Positions 46,913 to 55,754 of a stretch of DNA of 64,000 nt are shown piece by piece (the stretch's first letter is position 1; every line of letters begins with the position of its first letter). The stretch comes from Syntrophus buswellii (GTDB lineage Bacteria; Desulfobacterota; Syntrophia; Syntrophales; Syntrophaceae). The stretch covers positions 3,038,001-3,102,000 of the forward strand of contig NZ_CP175563.1 in the NCBI RefSeq assembly GCF_046097065.1, read 5' to 3'. The translations under genes and the position numbers were made by a program. Below the pieces are notes generated by a model. That model ran no database searches and was not told the origin of the DNA. It saw only the letters and a program-made list of their open reading frames with translations.

Positions 46913-47142
46913 TGCGAGTTCCAGATCCACAGTACGTTGTCTTCCTGTTCCCTTCCGTCAGTCATGTCCTGAAGGCGGAAAAGATCCTCAAAGATCGGAA
47001 AATCGACCATAAGCTGATCCCTGTACCCCGGCATATCAGTTCTGATTGCGGAGTCTGTGTGCGGGTTGATGCGGATCAGAAGGAAAGGGTCGTTGGTGCT
47101 CTGCAGGGAACAACAGACTGGGAAAGCATCTTACCGCTGTAA
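46909..47142 (+). CDS. DUF3343 protein (putative Se/S carrier-like)
   Basis: 77 residues. Characteristic N-terminal VVFLFPSVSHVLKAEKILK and central LIPVPRHISSDCGVCVRV with a CxxC. DUF3343 proteins recur beside activator/dehydratase genes and beside YedE/YedF selenium genes; the biochemical role is unproven. The convergent operon encodes a second DUF3343 domain (48340-48900), which links the two operons. Confidence 0.8.
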   Translation: MMRVPDPQYVVFLFPSVSHVLKAEKILKDRKIDHKLIPVPRHISSDCGVCVRVDADQKERVVGALQGTTDWESILPL

Positions 47143-47231
47143 TCCGGATACGATATTTCCGCAGCAGAACAGCTGGACTTCGGCAAAACAAGCCGGGAAA
47201 GATTTACTCTAAAATTCGAGGGAGAAAAAAC

Positions 47232-47459
47232 TTATTTGTTCTCGTTATGAATGACGAGGTTAATGTCTGACAGCACGCGCTCCAAGTCAAAACCGAATTG
47301 CTCCGCCGCCTCTCCTATGGATAAGAACAACCCCTGGCAGCACACGCAGGACCCCGTTTCTTCCTCAAGCCTCTTGAATATTTCCTCGGTTTCTCGATGT
47401 TGGCTGATCACATCGAGAATCGCCATTTCCGATGTAACAGCCAAGGGTATTTCACCCAT
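47232..47459 (-). CDS. DUF1858 / redox-disulfide-domain protein
   Basis: 75 residues from the ATG at 47459. Hydrophobic MAILDVISQHRETEEIFK followed by a Cys cluster TGSCVCCQGLF and FGFDLERVLSDIN, as in DUF1858 and the hybrid-cluster-protein-associated redox domain. Last gene of the YedE operon, 8 nt after the kinase-like gene. Probably a small thiol redox or sulfur/selenium handling protein. Confidence 0.72.
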   Translation of the reverse strand: MGEIPLAVTSEMAILDVISQHRETEEIFKRLEEETGSCVCCQGLFLSIGEAAEQFGFDLERVLSDINLVIHNENK

Positions 47460-47467
47460 GATGATGC

Positions 47468-48352
47468 CTACCCACGCCTCAGTCTTTTTAACACTTCTTC
47501 TCCCAGCACATCCCGGAGAGCCGACGGTATGCACCTGATAATTTCCTCGATCTGGGTGGCCGGTGTGGGTTGTGCGCCCTTTCCTGCCGTCCTGTTTACC
47601 TGCATGGCGGCCACGGCCGCTTCCCGCATATTCATCCCTGCGTCAATCATAACGGAGACCAGGCCCGTCAAGGTATCCCCCGTCCCGCCGATGGCCTCCA
47701 AAGCCTCCTCGACAGGGTCATCCACAGTCTCAAGGATCCCACTTTCATCGGCCAGATAATCCTTTTCCCCCTTTACAAGAAGATAACGGGCGGCGTTATG
47801 ATGCTTATACGCCCTAGCAATGAGATCGGGAACACGATTCTCTTCGTGAAGGATAAATCCCCGGGTGTAAAAGGGATGAGGGGCTTCCTCGTCGGCCAGA
47901 AAGGCCAGTTCTCCCACATCGGGAGTAAAGAGATCATACAGCAAGGCCTCTCCGCTCATCTTGGCTGCATACATGGATCCCGCATCGGCGATCAGACTCG
48001 GTCGTTGGCTCAGGCTTCCGATCACGACATGCAAACTCTTGTGCCAGTGGATGTTGGGTTGGATATAGTGAAAGGTGATCGTTTGAAAGGACATATGAGG
48101 CAAAACGTCGGTCATATGGCGATATAACCGCCCGCTTCCTTTCCCTGTTCCCGTATCGCCTACGAGATAGGCAAATGGTGGCGGTTGTTTTAGTACCTCC
48201 GCCGCCGTCACGGCCGCTGCCAGAAGGGCGGCGGTCCCTCTGTTGACGGCAACGGATGACGATCCTATTCGAAGATGTTCTCCGCTGAGTTTGACCTCTC
48301 CCTCCACGAGCGGGAAGCTGTCCTCCGGAATCGTTCCTGCTATACAGAGCAT
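47468..48352 (-). CDS. NAD(P)HX-dehydratase/ribokinase-fold protein
   Basis: 294 residues with AGGAGG upstream. The C-terminal GGTGDTLTGLVSVMID matches the anion-hole/catalytic Asp motif of ADP-dependent NAD(P)H-hydrate dehydratases and related ribokinase-fold enzymes. N-terminal region VNRGTAALLAAAVTA. Found in similar YedE/TusA neighbourhoods, where its function is unknown. Overlaps the upstream gene by 13 nt. Confidence 0.65.
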   Translation of the reverse strand: MLCIAGTIPEDSFPLVEGEVKLSGEHLRIGSSSVAVNRGTAALLAAAVTAAEVLKQPPPFAYLVGDTGTGKGSGRLYRHMTDVLPHMSFQTITFHYIQPNIHWHKSLHVVIGSLSQRPSLIADAGSMYAAKMSGEALLYDLFTPDVGELAFLADEEAPHPFYTRGFILHEENRVPDLIARAYKHHNAARYLLVKGEKDYLADESGILETVDDPVEEALEAIGGTGDTLTGLVSVMIDAGMNMREAAVAAMQVNRTAGKGAQPTPATQIEEIIRCIPSALRDVLGEEVLKRLRRG

Positions 48353-48900
48353 CGGCGCTGAACCTCCTCATAGGCAAGCTGGAGTGCGTAACCGCAGAGA
48401 GTGTGACCTATTTCTCTGGGACTTGGCGCGTCGGCAAGGGTTTTCCCCACCAGGGCGGCAGCCAGGTAAGGAACATCGGGACATCCGCCTCCAGATATGT
48501 TCACGATGAGGGTTGTCTCCCTGTCCACCGTCAACTTCATGTTCGCTGCCCGAACCATCAGGTATCTGCCGTAATCTTTGACATGGAAGATATCAACGGG
48601 TTGAAGAAGGGGACTGGTAACGGGCACCACCTTTAAAGGTGGCAGCTTTTGTAACTCGAGAACCCTCAGAATCTGCAGTTCTTCCATCAGAGGAAATTCA
48701 ATAACCAGATCACATCCCTTGCGGATTTCCGACGGGGGTCCCATGACCCGGATTTCCCAGCCATGTTTTTTCAGCAGGGTTTCCGCATGAATCACCTCAC
48801 TGGTATTTTCAAAGACAAGAAATCCCCGGTCGGTTTTCCTCTCAAGACCTGATGCGGCGTCCTGCGTACGCTTCCCTTTCAAATAATCGAAGAGGGCCAA
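48340..48900 (-). CDS. DUF3343-containing protein with uncharacterised C-terminal half
   Basis: 186 residues. The N-terminal third after residue 25 (FLVFENTSEVIHAETLLKKHG, VMGPPSEIRKGCDLVIEF) is a DUF3343-like domain. The rest, including NISGGGCPDVPYLAAALVGK with a cysteine in a Gly-rich turn, is not recognised. Placed between the TusA-like and kinase-like genes, so sulfur/selenium transfer is the best contextual guess. Confidence 0.68.
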   Translation of the reverse strand: MALFDYLKGKRTQDAASGLERKTDRGFLVFENTSEVIHAETLLKKHGWEIRVMGPPSEIRKGCDLVIEFPLMEELQILRVLELQKLPPLKVVPVTSPLLQPVDIFHVKDYGRYLMVRAANMKLTVDRETTLIVNISGGGCPDVPYLAAALVGKTLADAPSPREIGHTLCGYALQLAYEEVQRRCSV

Positions 48901-48906
48901 GAAAAA

Positions 48907-49125
48907 TTACTCCTTTCTCAGGGTTATGTTAAAAGCACCCTCGGCCTCACTGATGTCCGCAATCTTCCATCCATGGCTTTTTGCCGCCCGGGAGACATTC
49001 TCCTTGGACGCCTCATTGTCCACCATAACCAGAAGCTCATCTGCGCTGCCTTCCTTTATTTCATCCAGGGTCATCAAAACCGGTTGGGGGCAGGACAGTC
49101 CACGCGCATCCACCGTCTTAGCCAT
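48907..49125 (-). CDS. TusA/SirA-like sulfur-carrier protein
   Basis: 72 residues. The catalytic motif is VDARGLSCPQPVLMTL with the persulfide Cys of the TusA/YedF family, followed by VMVDNEASKENVSRAAKSHG. Resembles the N-terminal half of YedF. It sits between yedE and the DUF3343 gene, an arrangement associated with selenium metabolism. Confidence 0.88.
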   Translation of the reverse strand: MAKTVDARGLSCPQPVLMTLDEIKEGSADELLVMVDNEASKENVSRAAKSHGWKIADISEAEGAFNITLRKE

Positions 49126-49152
49126 ATCTATTCCTCCTATCTGTTATCTATT

Positions 49153-50247
49153 CTATGCGATTCTTTTTCTCATGGTAAAGCCGATGAACAGGCACACGAG
49201 AAGACCGATAATGACCGCCGGAATACCGTAGGGACCGACCCCAGCCGGTGAACTGGCCAAACCGAAATTATGACTGATGCCGGCCCCGACAATCATGCCC
49301 AGAACAAACACGGCAGCGTCACCATCCCCTTCGCCGGAAAGGAAAAGCTGGCGGCCGGGACAGCCGCCGGCAAGACAGTACGCCAGGCCCGAAAGGGTCA
49401 TACCGGCAAAATTCCACAGGTGCATGGTGTGGGCTACGGGCTGTCCCGCAAAACCCGGCTTGAACTGTCCCAGGATGAAGTTGACCACGAAGGCGGTAAG
49501 GATCAGCATCAGGAACCCTGACAGCAGGTGCATGGACCGGAAGAGGACAAAATCACGAATGGCGCCCATGGTGCAGAAACGGCTTCGCTGGGCCACAAAG
49601 CCGATCAGGAGACCGACTCCGAGAGAAATCGCCAGATACGCATGCTGGGAACCAGGCCCTTTCATGCTGTAAAAAAGGATCTCGTTTTTGTCCTTGCCGG
49701 GGATCTGGGGAAAAATAAGCATGAGCACCAGGAGCCCGACCATGAAGAGGGGAAGCATCCAGCCCGCGGAATGGTGGGTTGGTTGGGTCCGTCCAAGGCT
49801 GTATCCCCCTTTGAGAAAAAGCGTCCCGATCCAGACGCCGAAAACGAGCCCCAAAAGCCCGACAATGGCGGTGCCGTCGCCTCCGGCAAGTCGCAGGGCC
49901 GCGCGCCATGGGCAGCCAAGGAATACCAGAGCGCCGATCATGGCAAATACGCCCAGGAAAAAGCGGACGATGGGTGCCGAACCGAGGCGGGGTTTAAATT
50001 CCTTGAACACAAAAGCGGCAATCATCGACCCCAGGACGAAGCCGATAATTTCCGGGCGAATGTACTGGACAACCGCTGCCCGGTGAAATCCGATAGCGCC
50101 GGCAATATCCCGCTCAAAACAGGCCACGCAGATTCCCATGTTGGGAGGATTGCCCAGGTACTGTAAGAGTGGAGCCAATATTCCGATCAGGATGCCGACG
50201 CCGATAATTCCCCAAGATTCCGCAAAGATGTTTTTTATCCCCTTCAT
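49153..50247 (-). CDS. yedE: YedE-type putative selenium/sulfur transporter
   Basis: 364 residues, about ten membrane segments. YeeE/YedE duplicated motif: FLGCPWRAALRLAGGDG in the first half, SRFCTMGAIRDFVLFR in the middle and CLAGGCPGRQLFLSGEGDGD near the end, each with a conserved Cys or CPxR. The length and GGCPGRQL match the subgroup linked with selenium metabolism (TIGR04112-like). First gene of the five-gene minus-strand operon. Whether selenium or thiosulfate-type sulfur is moved is not decidable here. Confidence 0.87.
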   Translation of the reverse strand: MKGIKNIFAESWGIIGVGILIGILAPLLQYLGNPPNMGICVACFERDIAGAIGFHRAAVVQYIRPEIIGFVLGSMIAAFVFKEFKPRLGSAPIVRFFLGVFAMIGALVFLGCPWRAALRLAGGDGTAIVGLLGLVFGVWIGTLFLKGGYSLGRTQPTHHSAGWMLPLFMVGLLVLMLIFPQIPGKDKNEILFYSMKGPGSQHAYLAISLGVGLLIGFVAQRSRFCTMGAIRDFVLFRSMHLLSGFLMLILTAFVVNFILGQFKPGFAGQPVAHTMHLWNFAGMTLSGLAYCLAGGCPGRQLFLSGEGDGDAAVFVLGMIVGAGISHNFGLASSPAGVGPYGIPAVIIGLLVCLFIGFTMRKRIA

Positions 50248-50466
50248 TTCCTTTCTCCTTCCACTGAGCTCCGTACTGCGGTCTGATGATCACTTAAATA
50301 TTCTTCGGATGTGGTAGGCTATATGAAACTGAAAGGAATAGGTCAAATCACTTTATTGAATAGTTTACTGCCAGATATAACCGCGAGGAATGGATCGGCA
50401 GGAAAAAGTTGGATGCGGTTTCAGAAATGCCCCGATCTTCGGCTGCGATATCCCCGTTCCCGATCC

Positions 50467-51015
50467 TCATGGCCTGAGAAGCCGAAAACTCTGGCTGACG
50501 GTTTCGAATGTCTGGACATCCTTATCGAAGTAATGCCTGGCAGCAGCCCTGTACCAGATTCCATAGATCCATTCGCCGGACATGATCTCGTAGTGGATGC
50601 ACTTGAAACGCAACTGCCCTTCCTTGGTCTTGAACTCGTAAACAATCTTGGAACCCGGGATGCCGGAGAGAGTCGCCGGAGAGCTTTCCAGAAGCTTGAA
50701 GTTTGTGATCAGAGGATCGGACTTGATGTTGTCTATTGCGACATCGGCCATTTCCTGGGGCAGCATGTTCCGGCTGTACTTTTTCCTGGTGTTCTTCAAC
50801 TCCTGGTCAACATTGAAGCGCCCGACGCGTATGGTCTGCAGGAGAACCCCATCGCGGGTGACAAGAAGTCCCGTCACCGTGTTGGATTTCATCCAGCCTT
50901 CCGGCAGCGTCACCGAATAATTCTCCGGTTCGGCCCGGTAATCACCGCCCACTTTGACCCATGGGGCACAGGCCGTAAGAACCAAGAGGATCAGGACAAG
51001 CCAGCATTTCTTCAT
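50467..51015 (-). CDS. small outer-envelope lipoprotein of unknown function
   Basis: 182 residues. Lipoprotein signal peptide with lipobox LTAC (Cys16). The mature part has YSVTLPEGWMK and GIPGSKIVYEFKTKEG, which suggest a beta-rich envelope domain, but no family is recognised. Last gene of a three-gene lipoprotein cluster, 9 nt after the M48 peptidase. Confidence 0.7.
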   Translation of the reverse strand: MKKCWLVLILLVLTACAPWVKVGGDYRAEPENYSVTLPEGWMKSNTVTGLLVTRDGVLLQTIRVGRFNVDQELKNTRKKYSRNMLPQEMADVAIDNIKSDPLITNFKLLESSPATLSGIPGSKIVYEFKTKEGQLRFKCIHYEIMSGEWIYGIWYRAAARHYFDKDVQTFETVSQSFRLLRP

Positions 51016-51024
51016 CGTATCACC

Positions 51025-52203
51025 TCACTCGCATTGTTTGAGATATTCCAGGACATAGGCTCTATCCTGCGCCTGAGGGGCCAGGATCAGGTATTGCTGA
51101 AGATGTTCTTTTGCCTGCGGCCTCTCTCCCTTTTTCAAATGAAGCAACCCCAGGGCTTTGTGGGAATTAGCGTATGACGGGTCTTGGCCGATGGATTTGC
51201 GATAGAAATCCATCGCCTTGTCCAGGTCGCCTTGCTCGTTCCTCTGTCTGCATACCTCGCCGAGAAGAAAGTGGGCGTGGGCATCATCGGGTTTTTGGGA
51301 GAGATACCGCTCCGCTTCCCGTTGAGCAATGTTATAATTTCCGGCACTGATGTTCTGATCGGCATCAATGAGCCAAAGGGTTGAGGTTTTCCGAGAGAAG
51401 ATCGCTTCGTTTTTCATTCCGCCCTTGCCGGGGTGGAGGGTCTGCAGTTTTTCATAATTCTCGATCCGTTCCTGGAGCCGGGGATGGCTTCCAAAAAAGA
51501 AGGGCTCGTCAATCTTGCGCTCCTCCACATCCTCTTTCAGCCGCAGGAAAAGTTTCCCTGTCTCCGCCGGATCGTATTGCGCCGCCACAACGAGCCCAAA
51601 GCCCTCCGTATCCGCCTCCGTTTCCAGTTCTCTGCTGTACCCCTGAACAGCTGCGAGGGTTCCCACCTGCCCCAATAAACTGGCGAGGCTTCCCACTCCC
51701 CCGGCTGCAAGGGTCAGGACGTTGAATGTGGCCATGAAGGCCGCCTTGTTTTTCAAATCCCTCATTTGCTGCAACGCATGCCGGTGGGTGACATGGGTCA
51801 TCTCATGAGCCAGCAACGTTGCCAGTTCCGCCTCGTTTTCCATCCGGGCGATCATCCCCGAGTGGACATAAATCACGCCGTTCGGGTATGCAAAGGCATT
51901 GAGGAGCGGATTCTTCAGGACGACAATCCGGAAGGCAATCTGTTGATGGACTTCCGCGGGGTGCAGCCTCCTTGCCACTTCATTGACGTAGGAGACCAGT
52001 TCCTCGTTCCTGTATAACAGGTCACTCCGTTCCAACTTTTTCTGTTCTTCTTCCGACCGGTTCCAGAGACGCCGCTCGTCGCCCTCCATCTGGAAGGACG
52101 AGGACGAACCGCCTCGAACAGGCAGAACAGACGTCGTTTCACACCCGGCAAGAAGGGTAAGAGCGGTCAATAACAACATGAAAAGGGGCAGGGTTTTTTT
52201 CAT
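51025..52203 (-). CDS. M48-family zinc metallopeptidase lipoprotein with TPR tail (BepA/LoiP-like)
   Basis: 392 residues. Lipobox LLAGC (Cys21). Zinc site LLAHEMTHVTHRH (HExxH) with the third ligand in ELETEADTEGFGLV. A C-terminal TPR-like region (about 290-390) includes DAHAHFLLGEVCRQR and YANSHKALGLLHLKKGER. Such periplasmic proteases handle outer-membrane protein quality control. It starts directly after the stop of the upstream lipoprotein gene. Confidence 0.88.
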   Translation of the reverse strand: MKKTLPLFMLLLTALTLLAGCETTSVLPVRGGSSSSFQMEGDERRLWNRSEEEQKKLERSDLLYRNEELVSYVNEVARRLHPAEVHQQIAFRIVVLKNPLLNAFAYPNGVIYVHSGMIARMENEAELATLLAHEMTHVTHRHALQQMRDLKNKAAFMATFNVLTLAAGGVGSLASLLGQVGTLAAVQGYSRELETEADTEGFGLVVAAQYDPAETGKLFLRLKEDVEERKIDEPFFFGSHPRLQERIENYEKLQTLHPGKGGMKNEAIFSRKTSTLWLIDADQNISAGNYNIAQREAERYLSQKPDDAHAHFLLGEVCRQRNEQGDLDKAMDFYRKSIGQDPSYANSHKALGLLHLKKGERPQAKEHLQQYLILAPQAQDRAYVLEYLKQCE

Positions 52204-52932
52204 TCAGCGGCCTGCGGGAAAATCAGCCAATAGGGCGGTTACGAGAGCTTTGACATCCTCCGGCTTTCTCAAGTCATATTGAGGCCCGCTTTGTACATTG
52301 AACCAGAGGATGTCCCCGGAGGAATCCACGACGGCAAGGCTGACGAACGCTGCACCTCCACGCGGGACAACGGCGACGCCGGCCAGGGCGCCAAGGACAA
52401 TGCCGGTCGCCATCAAGGCCTGTCGTCCCGCCGTGGAAATTTTATCCTGGGCATAAACAAAAATCAGGGCGTCAGCGTTGACCTTGGCGAGGAAGTCCTG
52501 GATGGGGCCCAGGGTGTAATCAAAATGACTCACCTTCTCCGGAAACAGGTTGGGCTGCGTATACGTATGAAGGAGGATGCTGGTGCTGACGGCACGATAG
52601 AGAGCCTGGATGTCTTCCAGTTCCTCTTCGAGCTCCTTGGAAACAACGACCGGCTCCACGGTTCGCTGCTTCTGTGCGAGACAGCCTATGCATGAACCCT
52701 GAACATGCCTTCCCGCTTCGGCGCTCCATTCATCCTGGAGTTCCTGGATTCCCCCTGCATCCAATACATAAACTTTTGCGTCCACGGGCAGAAGGCCGGG
52801 CTTTGAAACCGCCGCGATTCTCGTGTCGAATTGTGGATGTGTCCGGAATGTTTTCGTCGGCGCACAAGCCTGGCAGAGAAGAAGCGAAAACATTACGACC
52901 CACACCGCTTTCGTCCAAGATTCCCTTTTCAT
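52204..52932 (-). CDS. lipoprotein of unknown function
   Basis: 242 residues from the ATG at 52932 (GAGGAGGATGCC precedes it; an upstream in-frame start lacks a ribosome-binding site). Lipobox-like LLCQAC. The mature part has NADALIFVYAQDKIS, a hydrophobic glycine-rich ALMATGIVLGALAGVAV and SLAVVDSSGDILWF. Similar in style to secreted proteins of GNA1162 or ABC-associated type, but no firm family. Co-transcribed with the M48 gene. Confidence 0.7.
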   Translation of the reverse strand: MKRESWTKAVWVVMFSLLLCQACAPTKTFRTHPQFDTRIAAVSKPGLLPVDAKVYVLDAGGIQELQDEWSAEAGRHVQGSCIGCLAQKQRTVEPVVVSKELEEELEDIQALYRAVSTSILLHTYTQPNLFPEKVSHFDYTLGPIQDFLAKVNADALIFVYAQDKISTAGRQALMATGIVLGALAGVAVVPRGGAAFVSLAVVDSSGDILWFNVQSGPQYDLRKPEDVKALVTALLADFPAGR

Positions 52933-53106
52933 GGCATCCTCCTCCGCTCGTCGGAATCTTTCCGCTGTCTCCATCATGATACGTTCTGGTAGGGATTGGC
53001 TTATCCCCGCTTTTTTAACATATTCCGCCCGATCCAAGAGATTGTCAATTAAAATAATCCATAGGATTATCAATGTGTTGGCTAATCTTTTAGCGGTTGG
53101 AAGGAG

Positions 53107-53138
53107 AAAAAAGGGCGGGGCCGTTGCCGGCCCCGCCC
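53107..53138 (-). terminator. strong Rho-independent terminator after the cytochrome c peroxidase gene
   Basis: Perfect 11-bp arms GGGCGGGGCCG (53113-53123) and CGGCCCCGCCC (53128-53138) with a 4-nt loop, followed on the minus strand by TTTTTT. It begins 17 nt after the stop codon at 53155. Confidence 0.93.
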
Positions 53139-53154
53139 GGGAAAGCGGATCATC

Positions 53155-54358
53155 CTACTTCTTTTTCTTGGGCAGAGGCGGCTCGTACCCATCCGACAGG
53201 ATCTTCAAAAAGGCGACGATGGCCGCTTCGTCCTCTTCCGTCAACTTCAAGTCCCCCAATTCCGCCGTGTTCACATTCTGGGCTACCTCCGGCGCGGGCC
53301 AGCAGTTTGCTTCCCGCGCTTCTGCCTCGGTGTAAGGTCCGGGACAAACCGGTTTTACGTCCCTCGTGTTGTAGAAGTGCACAATGCCCTCGAGGCTTTT
53401 GAAGTAGCCGTTGTGACCATAGGCCTTTACACCCCCATCAAAGTCCCTCAAGTCCACGTTGCGGAGAGTCGGGACCTTGTGCTTGCCCATGTTGGCGTCC
53501 GCATATTTTGCATAGTCCGGCCGCGTGGCAAGGAACCCACCAAGCCCAAGGTCGACAAATGTTGGATTGTCATCATAGACGGGGTTTTCCGGGTTTTTCG
53601 GGACGCCGAGGTTGTCATAGGTGAAATCGGTGAAGAGCGGGGCGCGGCCATCGATCACATGGCACTTGGAGCATTTTCCCTTCCCCTGGAACAGGGCGAG
53701 CCCCTTACGCTCCTGCTTGGTCAATTGCACCTTTCCCGGCAGCGAGTAGTCATATTTGGAAGAGAAGGCATTGACCTCCGTCGAAGCCTCATAGGCGGCG
53801 ATGGAATAGCCGATTTTGTCATAGGCTGAAGCCACATCCCCGGTGCAGACTTCGGAACCCCAGACATTCATAAAAAGCGTCGCATAGCTGGAGCTGCAGA
53901 CTCTTGTTACCACATCCTCCGGACTGCCAAGAGCCTGTTCCTTCGGGTTCAGAAAAGGGCCCAGGGCCTGTTCGGCAGCGGCGCTGCCCAGCCTTTCACC
54001 CGTGGCCCTGCCGTCCCAGAAGTTTCCTCCCGTGAACAGCCCTTTCTTGTCGACGTGGAGCACGGGGCTCTGCGTCGCATAGGCGGAGCTGGGCGGCTTC
54101 CGGTCCCCGAAAGCGCCAGGAATCGACCCCTCATAGACAGCCCCATGTGCATTAATGCTCGAATCCGGTCCCGTCCAACCGGCCCCCTGGGCATGACAGG
54201 TCGCACAAGACTGATTGCTATTGATGGAAAGGTTCTCATCGAAAAAGATCTTCTTTCCCAACTCTTCCTTACGGAGTGAGTGCCTGTGACGTAGAGATGG
54301 CGATCAATCCGACGAATAGAAGCAACATCGTGGAATAAAGCAGAATTTTGCCTTTCAT
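53155..54358 (-). pseudogene. dihaem cytochrome c peroxidase (CcpA/MauG-type), apparently frameshifted
   Basis: The ATG at 54358, behind GGAGGTAAG, opens a clean Sec signal peptide (LLLFVGLIAISTSQA) that stops at TAA 54271-54269. The next frame begins at the same spot with LRKEELGKKIFFDENLS, the normal N-terminus of mature peroxidases. It runs 368 residues to 53155 with haem sites CATCH and CSKCH, TPVLHVDKKG-like and GVPKNPENP segments and NVDLRDFDGG. A one-base shift near 54270 separates export signal and enzyme. This is either a real mutation or a sequence error. Read through, it would be a periplasmic H2O2-reducing enzyme. Confidence 0.8.
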
Positions 54359-54863
54359 GATCTTACCTCCTTATGAATGCTTGGTCCGTGTCGTCTGGTC
54401 ACGGACATTCCGTTGTCGCCTCCTCTTCACCTCCTTTCAAAAATTGCGCGCCTGTGTCACCTCTTTTGCCATCCTGAAACCACGAAGGAAAGGATCCATT
54501 CAGCGGCAGCGGGGAATTCGGACCGGAACATGGGCGGCTGCATTCAACCGGAGAAGACCAGTAACAAAAAACGGGGGGAAAGAAAAAATGGATACGGTCT
54601 TTTCCTTCCTTAAAAATAAGCGGCATCATCGTGGGCCTGGATATCCATGGTTCAAGGAACCTTTTTCCACTGATAAGAATTATACGCATCTGGTCCTTAA
54701 GCTGTCAATAGCTAAATAGTCTTATAAAAACAAAGGTATGAATAGATAGCATCGCCCATTTGGCCTGATGCTCAGGCAGGAGTTGACAAGCCCGCAGACG
54801 GTATGTATATCTATAAGGATTCTGACGCGTTTTTTTCAGCGGACAAGGAGCAATGACCAGGGG
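54359..54863. other. 505-nt divergent intergenic region
   Basis: Between the peroxidase and the agmatine genes. Holds a 7-bp inverted repeat GTCCGTG/CACGGAC (54384-54390, 54400-54406) close to the peroxidase start and AT-rich sequence at 54660-54760 that may hold the promoter for the plus-strand genes. No gene recognised. Confidence 0.45.
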
Positions 54864-55739
54864 ATGAACGAAAAGGAACGGAAAATTTCAGTCGGCCTGA
54901 TTCAGACGGCCTGTGGACCGGACAGGAAGGGCAACCTGGGCCGCGCACTGGAAAAAGCGGACTTCGCCGCTGATCAGGGAGCGCAGATCCTCTGCTTCCA
55001 GGAACTTTTTACGTCCCTTTATTTCTGCGATCACGAAAACTATGACCGGTTCCAATGGGCTGAACCCGTTCCCGGACCGACCACCGAACGCCTGCAGGAG
55101 CTCGCCCGGAAACGGAACGTGGTCATTGTAGCCTCCCTTTTCGAGAAGCGGGCCGAAGGCCTCTACCACAATACCGCCGCCGTCATTGACGCGGGGGGAG
55201 AATACCTGGGAAAGTACCGCAAGATGCACATTCCCGACGATCCCGGCTACTATGAAAAGTTCTACTTTGCGCCGGGCGATCTGGGGTTTCGCGTCTTTTC
55301 GACCCGTTATGCCCGGATCGGGACGCTCATCTGCTGGGACCAGTGGTATCCTGAAGCGGCCCGGATCGCCGCCCTTATGGGGGCTGAAATTCTCTTCTAT
55401 CCCACGGCGATCGGCTGGGCGACGGCACAGGATTCGGAAACCAACCGGGAGCAGTTCGACGCCTGGCAGACGATCCAGCGGGGGCATGCCGTCGCCAACG
55501 GGGTGCACGTCGTCGCGGTGAACCGTACAGGCCGGGAAGGAGAGATGCTGTTCTGGGGCGGCTCCTTTGTTTCCAACCCCTTCGGGACGGTGCTCTGGCA
55601 GGCGCCGGCAGACAAAGAGGCCGTACATGTCCAGGAGATCGATCTGTCCCTGACCGGCTTTTACCGGACCCACTGGCCGTTCCTGCGCGATCGGCGGATT
55701 GACGCCTACGGGGATCTTTCAAAACGTTTCCTTGATTGA
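54864..55739 (+). CDS. aguB: N-carbamoylputrescine amidase
   Basis: 291 residues from the ATG at 54864. Nitrilase-superfamily triad: Glu in CFQELFTSLYF, Lys in KYRKMHIPDDPGYYEKFYF and Cys in LICWDQWYPEAARI. The HIPDDPGYYEKFYFAPGD and CWDQWYPE segments are specific to the N-carbamoylputrescine amidase group. It releases putrescine, CO2 and ammonia. It is 15 nt before the agmatine deiminase gene, so the two form an arginine-derived putrescine operon; the decarboxylase is not here. Confidence 0.93.
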   Translation: MNEKERKISVGLIQTACGPDRKGNLGRALEKADFAADQGAQILCFQELFTSLYFCDHENYDRFQWAEPVPGPTTERLQELARKRNVVIVASLFEKRAEGLYHNTAAVIDAGGEYLGKYRKMHIPDDPGYYEKFYFAPGDLGFRVFSTRYARIGTLICWDQWYPEAARIAALMGAEILFYPTAIGWATAQDSETNREQFDAWQTIQRGHAVANGVHVVAVNRTGREGEMLFWGGSFVSNPFGTVLWQAPADKEAVHVQEIDLSLTGFYRTHWPFLRDRRIDAYGDLSKRFLD

Positions 55740-55754
55740 GCCCTTCCATCTCCT

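Noticed and set aside
54269..54358. A 29-residue stand-alone secreted peptide
   Set aside because: It is a typical Sec signal that ends exactly where the peroxidase frame begins; a frameshift in one gene is simpler.
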